From Mucilaginibacter endophyticus (lineage in GTDB: Bacteria; Bacteroidota; Bacteroidia; Sphingobacteriales; Sphingobacteriaceae): DNA of 64,000 nt. Numbering within the stretch: position 1 is the first letter of the stretch; each line of letters starts with the position of its first letter. The stretch covers positions 317,949 through 381,948 of the forward strand of contig NZ_QPCG01000001.1 of the NCBI RefSeq assembly GCF_003351025.1. Reading direction: 5' to 3'. Positions 59,373-64,000 of this stretch are shown here, one piece after another. The notes beneath the pieces were generated by a model. The model saw nothing but the letters and a program-made list of their open reading frames with translations, was not told the origin of the DNA and searched no databases. The position numbers and the translations under genes were made by a program.

Positions 59373-60332
59373 TTACTTAAACCTGTAAAACCCGGTAATT
59401 GATCCCCACTGGTGCGAGCGGATCATTTCCTTGGCATCTTTGGTATGGAATACCGCAGCAACATCAAACGCGAAACGACTGGTGGTAAAAGCTACGCCAA
59501 CCTGCTGACTAAATATAAAAGGTTTCTTTTCTGAAGTTACCTCCAAACTGTTAGGATCATCATGTTTGCGGAACAGGCTGCCTTGTATGGTTGCATCATA
59601 GCCAACTACATTGGCCAAAGGCTTGTAATAGAAAAAGATCTCGTGCTTGTGTAGTAGTTTATCCTCGCCTCCGGTTGATACCGTACTTTGGGTACTGATA
59701 GAGTTGAACAACTGGTTGAAATTGCCTATACGTACCATTCCTCCGGCACCAGCACCGGTAAAACCATTGCCAAGGTTGGCATATGAACTAAATGTAAGGT
59801 CGATCCACGAAGCTCTGGCTAAGAGCTTATTATACTCGGCCGAAAGGTTAAGTTCCACATCGTTTTTGATTTGGTACTGCCAGCCATTAAGCTGATAAAA
59901 ACCAAACGTATTGTGAATAAGCTTTTGTACCGGCTCGCCACCGGCAGCTGGACCTACAACGCCCAGTTGAGCGCCAAACTTCAGGTTGCTTTCGTTTTTA
60001 TAAAGGAAGTTGAGTGTCGAGCCTAAATAGGTATAAGCGGCAAATGGCCTGTCTATATCAAATGGCCCGCGCACATAGCCTGATTGTGGGTTAAACATTT
60101 TTTGCCCCAATTCAAAGCCCAAAACTTTGTTTGCCAGATCTTTTTCAGTTGGTTTAACCGGCAAAGCTTTGCGGTAATAAAAGAAAATACCATTGGTGTA
60201 ATACCTGTCAGATCCCTGGGCAAGGAATGAATCATTATCAGATTGGATACCAAATTCGTGACCGCGGGTTTGTGCAAATAAACAGGTAGCGCTTAGCAGG
60301 CATACCAGTGTTAAAAATAGTTTATTAGGCAT
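59373..60332 (-). CDS. LpxR-like (DUF2219) outer membrane protein
   Basis: The 319-residue protein has a signal peptide (residues 1-21, ending LFAQ) and a beta-barrel mature part. The opening SDNDSFLAQGSDRYYTNG and the GVVGPAAGGEPVQKLIHNTFG segment (H140) with NGWQYQIKND are family marks of the DUF2219/LpxR group. LpxR removes the 3'-O-linked acyl chain of lipid A in Salmonella. Here the acid that follows the histidine is D and not E (KNDVEL), so activity is uncertain. Role in this organism is not shown. It is alone on the minus strand. Confidence 0.82.
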   Translation of the reverse strand: MPNKLFLTLVCLLSATCLFAQTRGHEFGIQSDNDSFLAQGSDRYYTNGIFFYYRKALPVKPTEKDLANKVLGFELGQKMFNPQSGYVRGPFDIDRPFAAYTYLGSTLNFLYKNESNLKFGAQLGVVGPAAGGEPVQKLIHNTFGFYQLNGWQYQIKNDVELNLSAEYNKLLARASWIDLTFSSYANLGNGFTGAGAGGMVRIGNFNQLFNSISTQSTVSTGGEDKLLHKHEIFFYYKPLANVVGYDATIQGSLFRKHDDPNSLEVTSEKKPFIFSQQVGVAFTTSRFAFDVAAVFHTKDAKEMIRSHQWGSITGFYRFK

Positions 60333-60440
60333 TGGGGTTTATATAGTATATGTGCGCTAATATATAAAAAACCCAATGCAAATAAAGCAGTTATCAGTTT
60401 GTGTGTTTGAAATCGTATAACCGTATCAAACTTTTTAAAA

Positions 60441-60660
60441 TCCCCTCTTGAGAGTAATAGCCCATCAAAAGACAGTCAGAAGTTTTTAAGAGTGCGGGTT
60501 GTGCGATTCCCTCCCCTGGGAGGGTGTAGGGAGGGGTTTCATCGATAGGCTTATTCGCTAAATGCCGTATAAACCCCTCCCTGCCAACTCGCGATCCTAA
60601 CGCACCCCTCCCAAGGGAGGGAATTGTCAACCCATGGGCTATTACTCTCGAGAGAGGGGA
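60441..60660. repeat. Family D nested palindromic element (~220 bp)
   Basis: The outer arms at 60441-60465 and 60634-60660 are near-perfect complements (a 2-nt insertion in the right one). Inside, C/G tracts such as CCCTCCCCTGGGAGGG, ACCCCTCC and CCCAAGGGAGGG form nested stems. It has the size and layout of a small non-autonomous palindromic element. I see no target duplication. Confidence 0.7.
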
Positions 60661-60690
60661 ATCGCTCTTTTCATTCCATTTAAAATAGAA

Positions 60691-60720
60691 AAGCTCCACA
60701 GCATGCTGTGAAGCTTTTTT
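60691..60720 (-). terminator. Terminator downstream of lon
   Basis: The stem AAGCTCCACAGCATGC with GCTGTGAAGCTT around the self-complementary core CACAGCATGCTGTG is followed on the minus strand by TTTTCTATTTTA, the direction of lon. The plus strand also shows TTTTTT, so it may act both ways. Confidence 0.82.
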
Positions 60721-60738
60721 ATTTGGTAAGTAAACTGT

Positions 60739-63213
60739 TTAATTAATCACAGTTTTTTCATCTTCCTTAACGGTAAGATCTATTGGTTTTTTAACTTTTT
60801 CGTTAAGAAGGGCAAGGGATATCACATCCTTCATATCAGTAACATAATGGAAATTAAGGTCCTTTATGTAATCTTCTTTAATTTCCAGGATATCCTTTTG
60901 GTTTGATTTGCAAAGGATAATCTCCTTGATGTTGGCGCGTTTGGCAGCCAGGATCTTCTCCTTAATACCACCTACCGGTAAAACACGGCCACGTAATGTG
61001 ATTTCGCCGGTCATGGCCAGATTAGGTTTTACTTTACGCTGTGTAAATGCCGATACCAACGCCGTAAGCATAGTTACACCTGCCGACGGGCCATCTTTAG
61101 GGGTAGCGCCTGCCGGTACGTGTACGTGTACATCCCATTGATCAAACAGCTTCGGGTTGATATTAAAATCGCCGGCATGAGCCCGTAGATAGGCGAGGGC
61201 AATGGTTACCGATTCTTTCATGACATCACCAAGGCTGCCTGTTAGCGTTAGGCGGCCTTTTCCAGGGCTTAAGCTTGCTTCAATGAACAGGATGTCGCCA
61301 CCAACTGAAGTCCAGGCCAGGCCTGTTACAACGCCTGCTACATCGTTGCCTTCGTAAAGGTCCTTATCAAAAATAGGGGCGCCTAAAATCTTCTCGATGT
61401 CTTTTTTGCTTACAACGCTGTTGTAAGGCTCTTCCATGGCGATGTTTTTGGCCACACCACGTACAACCGAGCCTATTTTTTTCTCCAATGATCGTACACC
61501 CGATTCGCGGGTGTAATCCACAATTACCTTTTCAAGCACATCGGCCTTAAGGCTAACATCTTTTATTTTTAAGCCATGGGCCTCTCGTTGTTTTGGTACG
61601 AGGTGTTGTTTGGCTATTTCAATTTTTTCTTCAATGGTATAACCGTTCACCTCGATGATTTCCATCCTGTCTAACAAAGCAGGCTGAATAGTGCTCAGAG
61701 AGTTTGCTGTAGCAATGAACATGACATTCGACAGGTCATAATCCATCTCAACATAATGATCAGAGAAAGTGCCGTTTTGTTCGGGGTCAAGTACTTCAAG
61801 TAGTGCTGATGAAGGATCTCCCCTGAAATCGTTACCTACTTTATCTATCTCATCCAAAATAAACACCGGGTTTGATGCGCCTGCTTTTTTAATTGACTGA
61901 ATAATACGGCCGGGCATAGCACCAATATAAGTTTTACGGTGACCGCGAATCTCCGCTTCGTCACGGATGCCGCCTAATGCCATACGCACATATTTACGAC
62001 CCAAAGCTTTGGCTATTGATTTACCCAGCGATGTTTTACCAACTCCCGGAGGACCTACCAAGCAAAGGATAGGGGCTTTCATGTCATGCTTTAACTTAAG
62101 CACGGCAAGGTATTCGATAATGCGCTGTTTTACTTTATCTAAGCCAAAGTGGTCTTTATCCAGGATCCTTTGCGCACGTTTAAGGTCAAAATTGTCTTTA
62201 GTGAACTCGTTCCACGGCAAATCAAGTAATAGCTCAAGATAGTTGATCTGTACCGAGTAATCGGCTGCCGCCGGGTTAGTACGTGCCAATTTTTCAAGCT
62301 CTTTATTAAAGTGATCTTTAACTTCTTTAGCCCATTTCTTTTTACTTGCACGCTGGCGCAGGCTCTCAATTTCCAGGTCGGGCGTGTTGCCACCCAATTC
62401 TTCCTGGATGGTTTTAAGCTGCTGGTTCAGGAAGTAGTCCCTCTGCTGCTTATCCAGGTCAACGCGTACTTTGGTTTGGATCTGGTTTTTCAGTTCCAGC
62501 ATCTGAAGGTCAAGTGTCAGGTGTTCCAGTACAAGGTTGGCACGTTCGCGCAGGTTGGCAATCTCAAGCAGGTGCTGCTTGGCGCTCATATCAGCATTCA
62601 TGTTTGATGATATGAAGTTGATCAGGAACGATGTGCTTTCGATATTACGGATAGCGATACCCGCTTCACTCGGGATGTTTGGCGAAAGCTGGATGATGTT
62701 CATGGCCATATCCTTAATGGATGATACCATGGCTTTAAACTCCTTATCTTCCTTGCCTTTTATTTCATGGAAGGGCTCAACTGTAGCTTTTATATAGGGT
62801 TCGCTTTGTACTTCCTCTTTTAAATAAAAACGTTTTTTACCCTGGATGATAACGGTAGTGTTACCATCGGGCATCTGCAGCATTTTTATGATGAGTGCTA
62901 TGGTGCCAACTTTATTAAGCTGGCTGAAGGTTGGATCTTCAATACCCACATCCTGTTGCGAAACCACCCCAATCATGCGGCTGCCTTTATTGGCATCGCG
63001 GATTAGTTTTATTGATTTATCCCTGCCAACCGTAATTGGGATAACAACACCCGGAAAAAGAACGGTATTGCGCAAGGGTAAAATAGGCATTACATCGGGA
63101 AGCTCCTCATTATTCATCTCCTCCTCATCTTCCGATGACATTAACGGGAAAAATTCTGAATCCTCATTTATAACCGGTAAAGCATTTTTAAAATCAAACG
63201 GATCGAAATTCAT
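60739..63213 (-). CDS. lon: ATP-dependent protease Lon
   Basis: The 824-residue protein is a complete LonA-type protease. It has an acidic N-terminal lead (SSEDEEEMNNEELPD), the LAN substrate domain (about 35-240), an AAA+ ATPase (about 330-560) with Walker A GPPGVGKTSLG and the sensor region, and the Lon protease domain with catalytic dyad S710 in KDGPSAGVTM and K753 in GGIKEK. It degrades misfolded and some regulatory cytosolic proteins. Length fits LonA (about 780-850). No heat-shock operator is recognisable upstream. Confidence 0.96.
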   Translation of the reverse strand: MNFDPFDFKNALPVINEDSEFFPLMSSEDEEEMNNEELPDVMPILPLRNTVLFPGVVIPITVGRDKSIKLIRDANKGSRMIGVVSQQDVGIEDPTFSQLNKVGTIALIIKMLQMPDGNTTVIIQGKKRFYLKEEVQSEPYIKATVEPFHEIKGKEDKEFKAMVSSIKDMAMNIIQLSPNIPSEAGIAIRNIESTSFLINFISSNMNADMSAKQHLLEIANLRERANLVLEHLTLDLQMLELKNQIQTKVRVDLDKQQRDYFLNQQLKTIQEELGGNTPDLEIESLRQRASKKKWAKEVKDHFNKELEKLARTNPAAADYSVQINYLELLLDLPWNEFTKDNFDLKRAQRILDKDHFGLDKVKQRIIEYLAVLKLKHDMKAPILCLVGPPGVGKTSLGKSIAKALGRKYVRMALGGIRDEAEIRGHRKTYIGAMPGRIIQSIKKAGASNPVFILDEIDKVGNDFRGDPSSALLEVLDPEQNGTFSDHYVEMDYDLSNVMFIATANSLSTIQPALLDRMEIIEVNGYTIEEKIEIAKQHLVPKQREAHGLKIKDVSLKADVLEKVIVDYTRESGVRSLEKKIGSVVRGVAKNIAMEEPYNSVVSKKDIEKILGAPIFDKDLYEGNDVAGVVTGLAWTSVGGDILFIEASLSPGKGRLTLTGSLGDVMKESVTIALAYLRAHAGDFNINPKLFDQWDVHVHVPAGATPKDGPSAGVTMLTALVSAFTQRKVKPNLAMTGEITLRGRVLPVGGIKEKILAAKRANIKEIILCKSNQKDILEIKEDYIKDLNFHYVTDMKDVISLALLNEKVKKPIDLTVKEDEKTVIN

Positions 63214-63581
63214 TAATTATATTTTATAGAATAAAACGCCATGTTGTCAGCCTGCAAAACGACAATTACGCCAATTACAGGTTATTGCGCGATTATGAAT
63301 CGCACCTGTGTATGGTTCAAGAGCTGTGCCAAGTTACGCCGATTAATAGCAACAAATAAATCGTTGATTTAACGTACTGGTTATATGTTTGTTACAAATT
63401 TATGGCAAGTATTGTAAATAAATAAGATTTTATTGGTAAAGATGAAAAAAAGTCATAGTATCGCTGTTCACAATTTTATGCACATGTGAAATTTTTTTTC
63501 ACAAAACTGCCATATTGCATAATATTTTGATGTATTGATAGTTAATATAATACCATTTTTGTTTTACCAGTAATCCGTTTA
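63214..63581. other. Divergent intergenic region lon/TPR gene
   Basis: No gene is visible. This AT-rich region should hold promoters for both directions. One small hairpin TTCACA/TGTGAA (63467-63490) precedes a T-run, but it does not follow any gene end. A minus-strand TAAATTTG (63395-63402) is a possible but distant -7 box for lon. Confidence 0.5.
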
Positions 63582-64000
63582 ATGAAGTTATCAGTTATCC
63601 TGCCCCTTCTGATCATGTCTTCGCTTGAGTCGGCTATGGCACAAAACGCTTACGTTCGTCTTGGCCAGCAGGCACTTATGGATGGCGATTTCCGTTCGGC
63701 GGTATCGCACCTGGAAAAGGCATGCATAACTGATTCAACAAATGCCAATGCCATGTGGATGCTGGGGTATTCCTATTATCATAGCGATAACTATAAAAAA
63801 TCAATACTGGCGTACACCAAGGTAATTGCCGTAAAACCTGCCGATGCTACCGCGTATTATTACAGGGCCAGGGCAAAAAGCTATCTTGGCAGAGATAACC
63901 AGGCGTCGCCGGCTGATAAGGAATTATATTTGTTAGGAGCAATAGTTGACCTTACCAAAGCCATCTCCATCAACAACGATTTAAAAGACAATAAATACTA
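63582..64000 (+). CDS. Secreted TPR-repeat protein (partial, runs off window)
   Basis: The open frame starts at ATG 63582 and is still open at the window end, giving 139 residues. It has a signal peptide (residues 1-22, hydrophobic SVILPLLIMSSLESAMAQ) and then helical repeats of TPR type (GQQALMDGDFRSAVSHLEKA, AMWMLGYSYYHSDNYKKSI, AYYYRARAKSYLGRD). It is probably a periplasmic scaffold. Nothing more can be said without the rest of the gene. Confidence 0.78.
   Translation, partial: MKLSVILPLLIMSSLESAMAQNAYVRLGQQALMDGDFRSAVSHLEKACITDSTNANAMWMLGYSYYHSDNYKKSILAYTKVIAVKPADATAYYYRARAKSYLGRDNQASPADKELYLLGAIVDLTKAISINNDLKDNKY

Larger units (their letters stand above)
60333..60738. other. Intergenic region with family D nested palindrome
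   Basis: No gene is visible. The region between the LpxR-like gene and lon (both minus strand) holds a 220-bp nested inverted-repeat element (60441-60660) and the lon terminator (60691-60720). Confidence 0.75.

Noticed and set aside
60394..60699. Small gene in the lon-proximal gap
   Set aside because: It overlaps the nested palindromic element and the lon terminator and has repeat-derived composition.
63467..63490. Terminator upstream of the TPR gene
   Set aside because: It lies between divergent genes and no transcript ends there; the stem is only 6 bp.

Overview
The window looks like a chromosomal segment of a Bacteroidota bacterium of the family Sphingobacteriaceae; the protein style best fits Mucilaginibacter or Pedobacter, but this is a judgement by eye with no database search. 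The signs are a PorT-like gap gene next to ubiE, a DUF6089 protein followed by uppS-bamA-ompH-ompH-murI, a transketolase split in two, TAnnTTTG-like -7 promoter boxes and weak Shine-Dalgarno sequences. Nearly everything is housekeeping. I see no prophage, CRISPR array, rRNA, tRNA or complete insertion sequence.

Layout. 0.4-5.2 kb: FAH-family hydrolase, M23 peptidase, Bcp peroxiredoxin and the two transketolase halves. 5.2-7.4 kb: ECF sigma factor, a membrane protein with seven near-identical repeats, and a small secreted protein, probably one envelope-stress operon. 7.7-12.6 kb: class III aminotransferase and two glycosyltransferases, the first fused to a helical glycosidase-like domain. 12.7-21 kb, mainly minus strand: M3 peptidase, NAD-dependent epimerase, Crp/Fnr regulator, UbiA prenyltransferase, EngB GTPase, a plus-strand VOC protein, and a Gfo/Idh plus DUF1080 sugar pair. 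21.3-24.3 kb: ubiE-porT, an SDR and a YqeY-like protein. 24.5-35.8 kb: envelope block with alpha/beta hydrolase, CBS protein, nadK, DUF6089, exbD, uppS, bamA, three OmpH/Skp-like chaperones and murI, interrupted by a minus-strand LuxR-type regulator. 36-45.8 kb: nuoH-I-J-K-L-M, a MuiA-like secreted protein, then nuoN; nuoA-G are not in the window. 45.9-64 kb: amt, kup, alkB, amidohydrolase, purF, LysE exporter, FucP-like sugar transporter, deoxycytidylate deaminase, cmk, arfB, LpxR-like protein, lon and a TPR protein cut by the window edge.

How the genes work together. BamA with Skp-like chaperones, UppS, MurI and the M23 peptidase build the envelope. UbiA and UbiE probably contribute to menaquinone, which the NuoH-N membrane arm would reduce. 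PorT suggests type IX secretion. Amt, Kup and the sugar transporter handle uptake, and the Gfo/Idh-DUF1080 pair and glycosyltransferases handle sugars.

The most notable non-coding structure is a family of about 80-bp palindromic repeats. There are eight copies, all between genes, and one lies in every convergent gap longer than 100 bp. Their arms carry compensating base changes. Several other palindromic families share the intergenic space. The most unusual proteins are the seven-repeat protein in the sigma operon, the MuiA-like protein carrying a SusC-type leader domain inside the nuo cluster, and the glycosyltransferase-glycosidase-like fusion.
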